Origin: Sycobia sp. Sy_11
Lineage: Eukaryota > Arthropoda > Insecta > Hymenoptera > Epichrysomallidae
Direction: 5' to 3'
DNA length: 64,000 nucleotides
Assembly: GCA_018907035.1 (NCBI GenBank)
Contig: JACCIC010000022.1
Coordinates: 1,302,501-1,366,500 of the forward strand
The position numbers and the translations under genes were made by a program. The notes under the pieces were generated by a model. That model worked only from the letters and a program-made list of their open reading frames with translations, did no database searches and was not told the origin of the DNA. Of the stretch, positions 47,213 through 62,500 are shown one piece after another (position 1 is the stretch's first letter; every line of letters begins with the position of its first letter).

Positions 47213-50200
47213 TTAATCTTTCTCGTCGGCCAGTTCTGCTTTGGCGTGACCATGCCTCTCGCGCTCTTCAGGCGCTTCGCTTGTCGCCGATCCCGTCCAA
47301 AAGATTTCCTCGGCCTCGTCGTCCGAGTGTCGCTGCCTCAGTCGCGGATCGGCTTCGATCAGCTCGGCCGTCTCGTTGATGGACACCTTAAGGGGGCCCC
47401 TCTCGCTCTTTTTCTTTTTCTTCTCGATAGTCGCGCGCTTATTGGCGCTGATCGACCCCGAGGAACGACTAAGTGTGCCCGGGGTGCCGGACGAGCTGGT
47501 CAGCGAGCTGGAATGTGTTCGGGGACTGCTCGCCAGGCTCAGATAGGACTCGGTGCTGCTCGAGCACTGGCGCTTCGTGAATTGCTTTTTCTTCTTCTGC
47601 CTCGAACTCGGCGAACAGCTTAAGCTTTTCGGGAAGAGATCCAGGCACGACTGATAGCTCTGCAACATCATCTCGTCCTGGGGTTTGAGCGTCGAGACGA
47701 TTGAGGAACGGTGATGATTTTTTTGTATCGATTTGAAAAAGCAAAATAAATACGAAGTGTTTAGACGGTGTCATTGCTGTTGTTATTGATGGATGGTGTT
47801 GGTGAGTTTTTTTTTTTTGAAAAGCAGTACGTTTTTTCAACTACGTTCGACATTTGTTTCGAATCAAAAGAATAAATCTTTTATTATTTGGAAGCAAGAA
47901 GTTCTTGGCAGTAAGTGATTTTTAAATAAGCTATAGCTCTCTAATATTTATAATCAATTGTTACCTAAAAGCATACTATTAGTCTGAAGTACTTATTTAT
48001 CTACAATATAAAAAATTTCAAAAGATTTAATTTAGTCTGTAGAATTTCCAGTTTGTACTCACGAATAAGTCACAAATAACTCAAAAAGATAAAGAGGGTT
48101 GGAGCTGGCGAAAAAATGTGCAAACGGAGGAAAGTAAGCAGAGAAGGGCGGATGAAATAGTATCAAATTATAGAAAAAAAGGAAGTAAATCAAATGAAAG
48201 TGCTTGTGAAAAAATTGTGAAAATAAAAGTATAATAACTAAAAAGTAAATAAAAACTACACTCAAGGTTCAGAATTAGCGAATAAAGATGTTCGAAAAAA
48301 CATTGGAGAGAATGACAGTAGAGACGATAAATAAAAATAGAAGAAAGACAAAATCCAAAATGATAGAATAAGAGGGCATAAAGAATTAAATCGATACGGA
48401 GAACATAATTTTGAAAATTAAGTGGATAAACCAATTAGTAAGGGAAGAGGGATGGAACGCACGACGATCAAAAAGGTTCACAGGACGGAAGTTAGAGCAG
48501 AGGTAAATAGGATCAGCAGAAGGGTAAAAAACTGATCGAGCCAGTGAATGGGTATATAAAATAGAGAAAGACATCGAAAAAAGGAAATATTACCGAAGAC
48601 ATGCAGGAGAGAAGGAGAGGAAAAGTTAAAGACAAAGAGCAAAAGAAAGAGAGAGACAGAGAGAGAGAGAGTTCGTGATCAGTAAAATTAAGAATACGTT
48701 AAAATCGTCAATTGAACTGCAGTATTTTCTTCGTGCTTTCGGATGGAGAGCATATAAATCTCAGAGGACTCGCGAATGTTTATCTTAAAGTGCACTTTTC
48801 TGAGACTAATAACATTCTATTACTGCATGTAAAACAAAATAATAATTGGTCAAGCGTCTGGGAAGTAATATATTTCAATAATAAATGCAGAAGTAAAATC
48901 AAACTAATATATTTTTTGCCTCTGAAAAACAAAAAAATTATGTTATACATTAATTTTAAATTTTTTTACTTGAATTCCCTATGAGCGTCAAATTAATCTT
49001 TTTGTAATTTTCAAACCATTAGCTACCAATAGTTCGAAAAAATTAGATATAGATTATAATAAAAGTATCGGAAAAGATAGAAAAAGGAAGATTATGCTAA
49101 GTGCCAAAATATTAGAAGAATTAGAAGTAGAAATTGCGAAACGGATAAGGGGAGAGTCGCTTTTTTGAACCCCTTGTTTGGCTAGATTATAACTCACAAA
49201 GTTGTTTCTAATATACCTACATAAAATATCAGTGCAAACAGTATTGTCCATACCTCTCTGGACTAAAAAAAAGAATTCAAGAAAGTAAAAAATAATTTCA
49301 ATTTCCTCAAACATATCCTTCATCTTCAATAACGTTTGATTAAAAGTTAAATAAAAATAATTGAAACATGATGATAAATATAATTACATTCATTATTTAT
49401 AATTTTTAAAACCGAAACCCAATAAGAATTAAAATTGCATTGTAATTAGGATAGCTATTATAAACAATTACTATATTAAAATAATAAAAAATAAATGCAA
49501 TTACTTCTAGTAACTTTTTAATTATTTAGTTAGCCTTATGGCTAAAATTGAAAAAAATTAGCAATCTTTTCATTTATAAGCTACTATGAAAAGTTGTGTC
49601 AAATCGTGAACTAAAAGAGGGCAGCGAAGAATTACCATAGGAGATGAGGAAATTAAAGGGAAATTGAAAAAACTAGAAAGAGAAAAGAAGAGGATATTAG
49701 TAGAATATAGTAGAAATCTACTAAACATTTGAAAGGTTATATGAGGGTAGTGGACAAGAAGGAGAAGGTGGAAGTGTATAGGGAAAGTAAAGTCGTTGGA
49801 ATACTTTAAAAAATTATTGGAGGGCATATAATGTATGAGAATAGAGGGAGGTACGAATAGAGGAAGAAAAGGGAGAAGAGTTCGATAAAGAAATAGTAAT
49901 AGAAGAAGAAAGAAGAGCGAAAATAGAGAATGAGAAATAAGAAGGTAGCAGGCGAAGACAAGATCTGAGTAAAATTTTTTTTTTTTTATTTTTTAATATA
50001 CCTATCAAGGGAATGGATTGAAGAAAGAACAAGAATTCTAAATGAGATATTCAAATGCTCGGATATAATCAAGGGTTATAGAGGTTCGTAGAATTTATTC
50101 GATTCATAAAGAGGAAGAGGTTAAAAACTGAAGAGGAGTTTCGTAATTAGATAGTCGATATAAATTATTCTTTAATATTTTATAAATGAGATTGAGATTT

Positions 50201-53200
50201 TGTCTGAAAAAAATAATCAAATAGAAGAAAGTGAAGTAGTATTTAGAAAGAAAAGAGGAAGCAGAGGCCTCATTTCTTTCCATTTAATATTTTAATTAAC
50301 AATAGAATCTAAAGAGAGATAAAATGGCTATGTTGAGAAAAGTTGAGGCAATTATCATAAACAATTCAATACTGCTCAAGTAAAAAAGAAATTGATATTA
50401 TCAATGTAAGAAATGTAAATATCATTATATTGTCCTCTATTGTTTTTGTATGGAACTTCGTACTATTATCGTAAAGACGTCTAGTTGATATATATGAAAG
50501 TGTTAGAATGGTAAATATGAAAGCTTATTGAAATTTATTTGCATCTTCTGGATGCAATAATTAAAGCAAGGTGTTAAATAAGAATAGGTATGTGATAAGA
50601 AATTGATAGAGAACAATTGTAAAACAAAAATAAATAACATTTATTAATAAATGTACAATATCGAAAATCTCCTGTCTTTATTGTGTCCACCACCTTCATA
50701 TTTTCTGATAGCTCATCCATGCACACTTTTTAACTTTGTAAGCATGCCATTCGGCATGGGCTAGGGAAGTGATTGATATGTGAGGTATTTCAGTATGAAA
50801 AAAGTTTAATTTAATCTATAAATTATATTAATAAATATATTATAGTATAGTGTAATCTAGTTTGTGCATTAAAAAATAGAGTAAATTTGGACAAAAGCAT
50901 AATCAATAATTCATTACTTTAAAACGTTGAAGTAAAAGTAGAAGATTCCTATAAATAGCATTTATGGCAATATATTATAAAAATCCCTATGTAGAAGAAG
51001 AATTATAAATTTTACTTCCATTTTAAATGTGATTGCTTAACGTTACTACATCAAAAAGATATTCTACTTGCTCAGTGAATATTTTGAATACTATGTGTGA
51101 TAATGTTAGTGTGGAAGATAATTTTTTTTAAAGACTACTTTAAAATATTATATAGCAGTGTATTGAAACAAATTATTGGCGATAAGTTGCAAAAATGATC
51201 GATCTAAAGTACCTAATTTAAAGAAAATGACATGGAATACTCAAAGTAACTACCTACTTTACAGGTAAATTTACTTGATTAATTAAAATACTGTCCGCAG
51301 CAGAAAGTAGATTTAATAAATTATTATATTGTTATTATTTCTTCTCTGTTTATTATTGTTGCAGATACATCGTTCAAATAAAACTAGCATAGAAACTACT
51401 GTTTTTATTATGAAAATCAAGGTCAAATGATTACAAACGAGTTTTAGAAACAAGGATCGTTCATCGGATCTGGCATGCCATTGTTTTAGAACTTTCTTTT
51501 AAAGTTTGATTAGGATTACGCATTCAATCTGAGCCAATCGATAAATTATATTTAATGGATCTAAGAAACTTTTATTATAATAACTTATGCTTAAATTTAT
51601 ATGATAGATTTATTTCTGCACTAAAGTATTAAAAATAATTTAAAGTAACTTGGAAAGTAGTTGACTGCATTCAATTGAAAAAATGAACCTTGCTGGGTAT
51701 CGTATACTACGTATTCAGTTTTATTTAAAAATCAATTGTCGCTATTTTTTCGTAAGTTTTGACTAGTTTTTTTATCGAATAAAGAAATTCCAATATTAAA
51801 GTTATACATTGATTTTGATAAAAATTATCTAAGCCAATTTAAATTGAATATATTTATATAAGAGAAAGTACTAGTTCTTGTAATTTAATAAAGCTAATCA
51901 TAGTGTTATTTTTATTATTGGAATTAAATTATAATTGAATTAAACATGAAGGAAGGCCGATTATTTCTAATCATTTTAGATTTAAACGAAAAAGAATGAA
52001 TTTTTTACTAAAAAAAAAGTTTTATTAGATTCAAGAAAATAGATTTAGTAAAAAATTATTTCATTGAATTGATAAAATATTTATTTCATTTCAGCAAATG
52101 TTTCTTAACTTAAATTTACATAACTTATTAATTTTAATTATTAATAAATTATTTATTTATTGATTATTATTAATCAATATTTATTCTTAAATAATCTATT
52201 AATAGTAAACTATTATTAAGATTAATAGCACTGAAACATGATTTTTTCATTTAAAAAAAGATCTATTTATACTACGAAAATAATTTCTTAAATTAAACCA
52301 TATTTTTTAAAGCTTAATAAGAAATTTATGTAATATTAAAAAATTCAGTTATTTAAAAATTAAGTAAATTATTTCTTAGTAATAACTTGCCATCTTACTG
52401 ATAAGCTCAGTAGGTGGTTTAGAGCGAAACTTACATTTTGTAAAAATTATTAGTTAATTTTATAAAACTCTTCTTTTTTAAAAACAAAGAAGGAAAATAA
52501 ATAACATTAGTCTTTGATAGATAAACTATTATTTTAATTGTAATAAATAAAATTGAACTGTATTTCTTTAAAATTTTAAAAATATTTTGGTAAAAATAAA
52601 AAATATTTTATATATTTGAAAAAAAAATTGTTTAAAATAAAAATTTTAATTGAACGCTTACAAGTGTTAGAAATCGAGAACACGGAACGCCAGACGATGT
52701 CGCATAAGTACAATATCAATGGCTCACCTGTGAATAACGTTCGAAGAGAGTGGGTATCCGCGTGACCCGATCCAACATCAATTCCATCTGCAGCCTGTGC
52801 CGTTCGGCCTGCTCTCGCGCTTCGTCCCGTCGCAGTGACGCCCGAAAGTCCAGGTCCCTCTCGTGTTCGTGCCTGGGTTTTAACCAATCAACACGCGACT
52901 GTATGAGATGCACGTAATGAGCTATTGTATTATTACAGCCTCACAATTGCAATTTTGGCATGATTTTAAAGGTTGTCGCGATATAAAATTATACCTCGTG
53001 ATGAATACCCCCTCGTTTCGCTTGAAACTGAACTGTCTCGCGAGGTAGCGAGGTAAGGAATCAACTTCAACACCAATGATATATTAATCGCAGATTCCCA
53101 AGATTAGTCTTGGTATTCCGATCTTGCATTCAAATTGAAGATGAATAACAAGAGAAGAATGTATATAAATTTGAAGACAATACCAAGAGTTGAAATACAA

Positions 53201-53852
53201 AAATTTTGTTCTTGATTCTACAATATATTATTTATAAACTTATTATACATTATTTATAAGTATTATTTGAAAACTTAAAATTATTATTAATCATATATAA
53301 AAAATACTTTAATATTTACTTTTATAATTTACTGACCATGTAGTAATTGTATTTTTTAATATTGCTGAAAAATTAAGTGTTGATAGAACATAAAATAAAC
53401 ATGCGACGATAGCACTATGATTTAAATAAATAAATTTAAAATTATTTTTAAAGTGGGATATTTCTAATTGCTATTAAAATGTATCAGTCTGCTGAATGTT
53501 TATATACTACTCTAAGAAATGTTTGTTCAATTTTCAACGTTAAAACCAAAACTCTTTAAAAGATTGAAGTCATATAAAAAACAAGAGAAGGTAGATAATG
53601 GCAAGACTCGTACACGATCAAAATTGTATTATAATTCGAAATACTTTTCTGATACTAAAAAAATATTGTACTAAATTTCATCTTGTGTTCGGCTTGATGA
53701 AACATTAGTTTAGTCTACGGGATACAGTTTATACTTCATATAATTATAGGAAGTGCTGCAAGCTCAAGTAAGTTTCTTAATGTACAGCCACGCATTATTT
53801 GTGTATTATCTGACCTTCTAAAAGAGATACTTGTTGGGAAATGAATTCGGCT

Positions 53853-53928
<76 letters not shown>

Positions 53929-56900
53929 TGAGGAAGGGGGAGTGTGCCTCGCGGTTACCGTTTTATAGTACGGGCGATCGATGCACAGACTTGTCTCGAT
54001 TTTAACCCGTCACTGCCTCTTGCTGCGTGATCGTGCGATTTTCGTTGACGCCCGAGTGGCCGAACAATTTCACAGCTGATATATTTCCTTTTTTTATATT
54101 GGCACTCGAAGAGCCTTTGGCGAGATATTAATGATCTTTTGTTGAAAAGGAATTTGTTCTTTTTTTATTTTTGCATTTGTAACTTGCCAATCAAGTTTCA
54201 AAGAGATCTCTTTTGCTGGGTTGGAATTGATGTATGTGAAACAAGATTTTAAATTAATCATTCGCTCGTCCTTAAAATCCTGGGCAACTTAAAATGATAA
54301 AAATATAAAGTTCGAAAAATATACACGAAAGTGCAATGTTTGCAAATTTATTTCTAAAATTACATACGAGATTTTTTTTTTCTTATTTTCCTCTAGTCTT
54401 TGTAAACTATTCAAACAAATAAATGTCATTTATGGAACTTATTTAAATTTTCTTGAAAAGTTTAATTCTCATTCAGATTAAAAATCTACTTTTGTCAATT
54501 GTTATACATTAAACGAATAACTATTTCTAATGGTTAGTGCATTTCTAAAAAAAAATACTATTGTATTAGCATACAGAATACTCTTACAAAAGAATTATTA
54601 TAAATACGAGCTGACGGTATAATTATATTTGTTTGTAAAATAACTGTAAGATCAATAAGCATAGTTATTAATTGTTCGTTCAAATACCATTATAATATTG
54701 CACTTTTCATTTGTTTATTTAATAATTGTAAAAACAGCGGCCTAAAATTCAAAATGCACTATTAAATTCGAATAGTTATCAAACAACTTATTTAAAAAGG
54801 TACGCTCATTTCCTATTGATTAAAATAGATAAGTTTTTCCTCTACATAATAGATAGATTATTCTATTCTTAACACTGTTCATCAATACGAGAATAAATCG
54901 ATTTAAAATAGAATTCTGCAGAAATGAATACATTTTGAACTCCGAATTTCGTTCGCGTATTTATGCCAAATAACTGGTATATCAATACGAACCTGGCAGC
55001 TGAGCGCAATGCTCGCCAAGCCGGCTTCCTGCCAATTAGGGCCTTCCGCAGTCGAAGCATCTGTTCGCGTCGTCTTTCTTCTAGTTTTTCCTTAATTTCA
55101 CGTTCCATTTTTTGTCTGGAAGTACATTAGAATATATAATTATGATTTTTGTATAGACACCCTTTTTCACCATGATGCATGTGGTAATGTATTTTTACAG
55201 AATTTTCACGTCTTTTCGTTTACAGAGATACTATAGTCAGAAGTTTTAGTCAGTTTTTCGATATTCATTATAATTAAAAATGTTAAGCTCATTAATTTGA
55301 GCTTTAATATGTATGCATTCATATTAACGCCTCTAATGAAAACTAGCGCCTTTAAAATTTTGTACCGCAAATTAACACATTCAGGATCTGTGCTTTGAAA
55401 ACTAGTACAATTTATCATTTTGAGTGGTAAACCAACACATTTTTTATAGATATGCATCTAAAACTTAAACATTTTTTTTAAACTTTCTTAGCGTTAGTGA
55501 TAACTTTTTTGCAGGACTCAGAGCATTCTTATTTAGACTCATCGATCAGTATCCGATTTTCAGGCGGGATGTGGACTACAATCTGAGAAAAGTTGCTGAT
55601 TTTTGTCATGCAATTTACGAACTCTGCATATTTCAACGGGGAAATGTAAATATTACTATATTTCATAGCTAATCGTGTATTGTGTTACTTATCAACGTGA
55701 AACACATTGCGCTAGCCTTAATTAGGAACTTCCATATATATTCACTTGGAAAAAATTTGATTAAAGAAATCGGAACGTTAATCACAATCGTGAATATGAA
55801 CCATACCGATTTTTAAGATAACTTTATGGGTATTTTTCTTAAAAATGATCAAGAATACAAAGAAATATATTGAACGTGCTAAATTATTTATCGTAAGTGT
55901 TTTTTTCTAAAAGATTTGTATTACATATATGAGTATATAATTAAAAAGAAATGCTAAATATCTTTCTAAACTTTATGAGATTATCACGGGAATTTATTTG
56001 ATTATATGTGAATTTTTGCTGTACCGTTACGCTCTCATTATTTGATTAAAGATTCGAACTTGGATGAATTACCGTAATAGTTTGGTAGTTATAATTAGGA
56101 AGAAATGGATGCAAAACGCCTACCGTTTGCAAAGCGTAACTATAATACAGATTTTCTCAGTAATAAAATTGTAAATTTTAAAGAAATACTATTTTATAAA
56201 CATATTAAGAGGAATAAGCTCTTTGTATATGTTTAGTTATCAATTTATATAAAATATCATATAGATTAATAATGAAATCAATTTTTACTTTGCATGAGAA
56301 TTTTTAATATATTTAGATTCGAAAAAACAGTAGGCCAACTAATGTTTTGACCAAAATATAAAATCTAAATGTAAAGATCAGGAATGTTGATTAGGATATT
56401 CCTAAGAGTATTTTCTGCTTCTTGGTGCCAAAAGTCATGATTTTTATGGAACATTATCTTACTATATATAGAATAGTCAATGTAATGAAAGAAAAGATTC
56501 GAAAACTTTACAGCGCTCATGTTCGAGTTAATCTGAATCATCTCACTGAATTTAGAGTAAATCTCATAAAATATTTTGACGAGAATAAAAATTTAAATAT
56601 CTATGTATCGTGATGAATTGAGTTGGGAATCTATTTGATTGGATGAACAGAAATGATTTTAATAATTTCAAACAATATAATTATTAAAAATTATATAGAA
56701 ACCCGTTGTTTGATTTGCATAGTTGATCGACCACGGAGACATATAAAATAGTTTTGACTTTTCCTATATTTCTCGACTGTGCACTGCGTTCGACATTTGT
56801 CTACTGAATCGCGCTTCTTGACGATACCCGTTCAAGTGCCGCGCTCATTTTTTTTATCTGCATCATGTTTGACCAATGCTCGAATGAAGCATATCAAGCG

Positions 56901-59471
56901 CATCTTCGATGCCACGACAAATTGTCGACCAACCTCGAGGCCTGAGCTCTCAGCAGAGCTGCCAAGTTGTTGCCGTGGGGCGGCATCGTGGAGGGCAGTA
57001 CCGAGGCCCTCGAGGGCAGCGGCGTGCCGCGAGCCGGGCCCACCGAGTCCCGTTCGTCGCTGGGGCTGCCGCGCGAAGTCCTCGCCTCGGACGTGCTCTT
57101 GGTTACGCTGCGGGACGAGCGCCCGCTCACCGCCGATTTGCAGCGCTCGCGGCGCGCCATCGAGGGCGGTAGCGTCGACGTCTTCAGCAGCTCGGCCGCT
57201 CTGATGCGCTTATGTAGGCTCCTGCCGAATTGCGATGATGGGCAATGGGACCAATAATATCGTTGAGTTATTAATTATAGAATATAATCGAGTGCTTGAA
57301 AATGGTTGCGGGAAGATATTGTTTAGATATTCATTTTTTTTAAAGAAATTTCTTGTACATTTTTATTCTTTTATTGATTATTTCGTATAGACTGAGTTCT
57401 GCCAGTGCGTTGCTACGGCTTTAATGCAAGCGTCGATGTGCGATTGTTTTTCTAAGGACAGGCGATCGATTTTTGCAGCTTTTAAAATTAGTGCTTTTGC
57501 CTGCCAGTTTCCAATTGTATTTTTAGAACCAGGAATCAGTGCTGTTCAAGTTTCCTTATTGATTATTAAACATTTCATAGCTTTCACTTTAACTGATTAT
57601 TCTTATATCATTTGCATTTATTGTAAAACATTAAAGCTGAAATTCATTTGACTTTTAATTCTCTATGATAAGTTTAAAACTTTGATACTAAAAAGCTTAC
57701 TATATATACTGCACTAATAATGTACGTTGATGTTGGCATTTATTAAAACGTAATTTGGAAAAGTTGCTCGAGAGTAATTAAACATTTAATTACAGATAAT
57801 AAGAGACTTTAAACGTATTACAAGAGAAAATTGATGGCTTGAATTTGGAAAAAATTTTTCTTTTGAGAAGTGATCTATTTTTAATAAGTAATTTAAATTG
57901 CAGTAAATTTTGATATTTTCCTAAATCAATTACAAATATTTTTTACTTTTTACGAAATATTTTTTGTTTCAATGTTGTAAAATCTATAGTTCCTAATTAT
58001 TTGGTAATCATATGCATATTAATTTTCCACATCATTATATACTTATAGACTTAAATTTGATTTTGATATACAGCCAGTGTAATTAAAAATCATAGTTTTA
58101 TTTCTAGAATGTCAGCTGTAATTAATTCTACTTATTCCTATATAATTCTTCTGAAAGATACTTTGCAAAAACAGCGAGATTCCTTTATTCGAAGCATGAT
58201 CAAGAATATTAGTAGCGTTAAAAATTAATAAATCTTCTCCTTGATTCATTCAACTCCAACCGAACGAGAAATAGCTACCCAGAAATTTTATCCGGGATCA
58301 ATGCTGTATGTTATTCGTACCTGGAATATTCGTCCTCAATCATACGATCGTAGATGTCGGTGCTAAAGAGATTTCTCGGCACGGGCCTCGCCTTGAAGCC
58401 CAAGTCACAGTGAATCCGCCTCGCGCAGCTGAGCTCGGGACTCGAGCGCGTTAGTGCCCTCAGAGCGCGCCGGTCGCATTCCAGCCTGAAGGGCCGAACC
58501 TGGGACAGCAGGCTCAGGGCGCTCTCCTCGCGAACGATTCGGCTTCTGGAATAAGTGAGCGCGTGCCGGAAATAGATGATAGATTTGACCATAACATATC
58601 ATTTTCCATTAATCATGAGACCTTTTTGTCCAATAATTTTTTCATACCGATGTTCTCAAATTTAATCGAGAAGTAGCAAAATGTAAGCAAAAGTTTTAAA
58701 ACTTTTATTATACATAAATAGTTCTAAAATTTTCTAAAAATCTATAAGTTCCCGAGTGGTATAGAGTGCATAAAACGAGTAAAAGTTTAGCCCAGATTCT
58801 TCGTAGTAGCGTAAAAGCCCTATAAGAGAGCTTTGTTACATGCTGCGCATAACTGTAATTAAATTAAATATTGTAATTAATAAAATAAATAAACAGTTAT
58901 AATTTGAAGCGTTTAAATAAATATTCGCGTGGCATGATATTTTAAGCTATTAATGTATCAAGTTTTTCATAAGCGGAAATTAAACGATTTTTTTGATAAA
59001 CAACGATCAATAATTGGATTGAATCGACTATGAAAATTTAGTAGAATTTCCTTGAAAATGTACGGAACGACTTTATATATTGTATATCGTATATGATCGG
59101 GAATTACTTAAGAAATAAAGAAGCGAAGCGTCTAAATTTTTCTTATTTCATTTTTACAAAGTCATTTCAAATAATTTAAGTGTCATCTTACTTATTTGTA
59201 GTTATAAAAAATTATGCAAGCCTAGATTAATTGTCAGATCAAGTCCTTTCAATGCTTATATTTTAAGAAATCCACACTTTCCTGAATATAATGACTAAAT
59301 ATAATTCCGATAAACACATTGCTATACTTTCAATAGCAAGATTGTTATTCAGAAGAATCAGAGGTAAAACCCGTTCATTATATACAAAAGTTCAGTAGGA
59401 AAACAAACGTTAGTTTTGGCTTGCTTGATGTGACCAGAGTCACATCTAGGAAAGATACAAAGCTTTGACAG

Positions 59472-59532
<61 letters not shown>

Positions 59533-62500
59533 TACATATAGATTACCTTTCTTCCTTTTCTGCCATCAGTTTGTCGTACAGTGGGAGTTTTGATGTTAGT
59601 GGCACCGGCCTCATGCGTCGCTTCTTCGCCGTGTTCTTTCTGACGATGCTCGGTCTGCCGCTCCTCTCGTCCTCCTCGAACGTCTGCTGCTCAATCATAG
59701 CCATGTACTTCTCGGCGTCCTCCCTTTGGAATTATCGTTATAAGGGATTATAACGGGAACGTTTTGTCTCTTCCCGATCATTTTACTATCGTCGTTCTCT
59801 CGCATTTCGCGTATTTATTTTTGGTTTTCTCTTTTTTCAGACTTTAGAAGAGAGGAGGTCAGGGTCGGTTTTTACATTGTACGAGTTTTATAGTTATCAA
59901 TTATAATAAAAAGATATGAGAGACTTTGGTTTGAAGTACAGAAAATCTATAGTCAGTTAGTCGGAGTCATACATTCTGACCAAGGCCATTTTTAATAAAA
60001 CTAAAGATTCAGAGTAGTTTATTTCATAATAAAGTGCTGTAGTAAAAATGCTAATTTTATATTTCACTTGTACCCACATGATATTATATAACTCTTTTCA
60101 AACGAATAATTATTTATAAAATATAATGATATAGAAAATTCTTTTTAATTAAAGTAAAAGGTTTTTTTTAATTTTTTTATTTATTCGACATCCTTTCATA
60201 CTTACATTGCATGCCTTACTTACACTGAATTATTTATATTCAAATTTTGCGCTGGAGAACTAAATTAAAGGAAACACAGAAAAATACAATTGAATTAGTT
60301 TTCTTGCTCCGAGAATACGAGCCACACAAATATCGCGTAAAAACTAGACGTAATAAAATTATGTAGCCGTTGCCACATTTTAAACATTCAAATTTCTTCA
60401 GAATCGTGCAAGATTGTATAGGGCATGCATTAAGGAGATGCTGCGATTTCTGCCAACACATTGTAATCATTTATCGAACCCGTGAAGTCGCCACTGAGTA
60501 TAAACCAACACGTAGCTATACGCGGCCCTGCTCGTGCAAATATATACAGCACGCGCGAACGTTCGTTCAATTACGCCGCGTTTACGTAAAATCCGACGCA
60601 TTAATCAGGCGCACCGAAGGAGCTCAGCCGCGAGGATTGTGTATACAAAATCCACGCAAGGCCGGTGGTTACCTGAGGGTGAAGCTGAAAGGCTTGGGCA
60701 GGGTCGGATGCCAGCGTTTCGGGCTGCACGGTGGCAGGCTTTTCGTTTCCACGTTTATCTCCGGATCATTGCTCACCAGGCTCTCGGGGCTCTTAGTTCC
60801 GTTGTCCGGCGGCCAGTCTTGCTGTTTGCTCGTAGAGAGAATCTCCTCGTTCAGCCGCGTCTTTTCCGCTTTCTCTTGCTCCTTGCATCTGCTGGATATG
60901 GGAATAATTAACTTTGTACCCTGGTTCTCATTTTCTTATAATAAATCAGCTCATTAATGGATGTCTCCTGTGAACGATAAATTATTTATGATGATTGATT
61001 TAAAGGCTTTGATGTTGGATTTTGAGAAATCGAAGATTCTGTGACATCTGTTATATTTTGTTCTTGTACAAGAAGGTAAAAGTTTGAGCGACAGAATAAC
61101 TCTGCATTACATATTTTACAAAGAATTTAACTCTAAATATACTGAAGCTAGTTGTAGGTACAACTTTAAAGGTCACTATTGAAATATCATTTAACTATTA
61201 TAAAGAAATTTATCTTTATCTTTTATTTTGTCTTCTATAAATGTTTCTTTATTTATTAAATTACCACAAATTCATTTTTGCCAGCAATAATAGTTTATAA
61301 ATATTTTGTATTTCAAATGTGTCCAACAAATGAATAATAATTTATAAGAAAAAATGTAAAGTAGAAATACACGTTTATATAAAATCTTTATGTATGTTCT
61401 TATGATTTACCATACTTAATTATACATGTAGATGAAATTTTATATTGTAATTCAGCCATCTTGATTTGACCAAATGATCGCGAACTGCGTGAGAAATATT
61501 TAAAATACCCATAAATAGCAATAATCAAGAGACATACTGATTAAAAAAAAATAATATTAATCTTATGATTGTAATATTGTATGTATGAAAGTATTATTCA
61601 AAACTAGCAGGGTTAGATGTTTGTATGTTTGAGATTTAAATTTCTTGTATGATTTAAATTTTTACATAAAAAGTATAAGATTTTCTAAATTTCGCTTTAC
61701 ATATTCTCTAACGACACTGAAATTTCATCTTGCACTATAATAAACAATGAAAATAATTCGAAACTTCCGGGTATAACTGGAAATATAATATTAATTAAAT
61801 AGTCTGTATATAATTGGTGAAACGTAATTAAAAATTCAAATTAATATTGTAAAATAAATAAAAAAAATATATTTGGTTTTGTTTCACATAAATTTTTATT
61901 AATATTGCCAGTTGTTTCAGTGGTTAGACCATTTCTGAAGTATAACACTGAACAAAATATAATACACTTTGAAAATGTAACCACTGAAGAGGCATGCTAG
62001 TCATATTAATAATAAATCTTTTTATTGGTGTTTAAATATTTGTTAATAATATAGTTATTATCAATTATTAATTATTATTCAAACTAATATAATTATAATA
62101 GTAGTCAGATTGCTTTTATTTCGAATTAATTCTTTCACATATTGAATTTGAACGTGTCGGATGGAACGGATAGGTGAATAAATGGAATTAATAAATATTT
62201 TTATCGGTCTTACAGTCTTTATAATATCACATATTAGCTAAAATAATGACAGTCAAACTGTCCTTGTTTATGTTCACCCCCGTAGAATCTGAAATAAAAC
62301 TTATTACTACAATAAATTATATCAGAAAATTAAAGGTAAAAATAAAATAAAATTAATAATAAAATAAAAATAAAAATAAAAATACAATAATAAGTAAAAT
62401 AAAAATAATAAAAGTACTCTATGTTAGTAATGGACAACCTGACAGGAACTAAACAGTTAGTGAGTTTAGTTTAGTTTAATTCCTGACGATGAACCGTAGC

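Noticed and set aside
47168..47623. 151-codon plus-strand ORF opposite the last FAM161-like exon
   Set aside because: GC-rich antisense shadow; the minus strand has the in-frame splice acceptor, stop and polyadenylation signal.
53000..53110. CG-richer patch as an extra FAM161-like exon
   Set aside because: Exons 6 and 7 already join in phase and read as continuous family-like sequence; the patch has no matching acceptor/donor pair of the right phase that I could see.
56779..57257. Plus-strand ORFs over 56779-57257
   Set aside because: The minus strand reads HKRIRAAELL with matching phase-2 splice sites, so the plus-strand frames are shadows of FAM161-like exon 5.
60370..60957. 195-codon plus-strand ORF at 60370-60957
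   Set aside because: It covers FAM161-like exon 2 on the opposite strand and CpG-rich intron; no homology or start context supports it.
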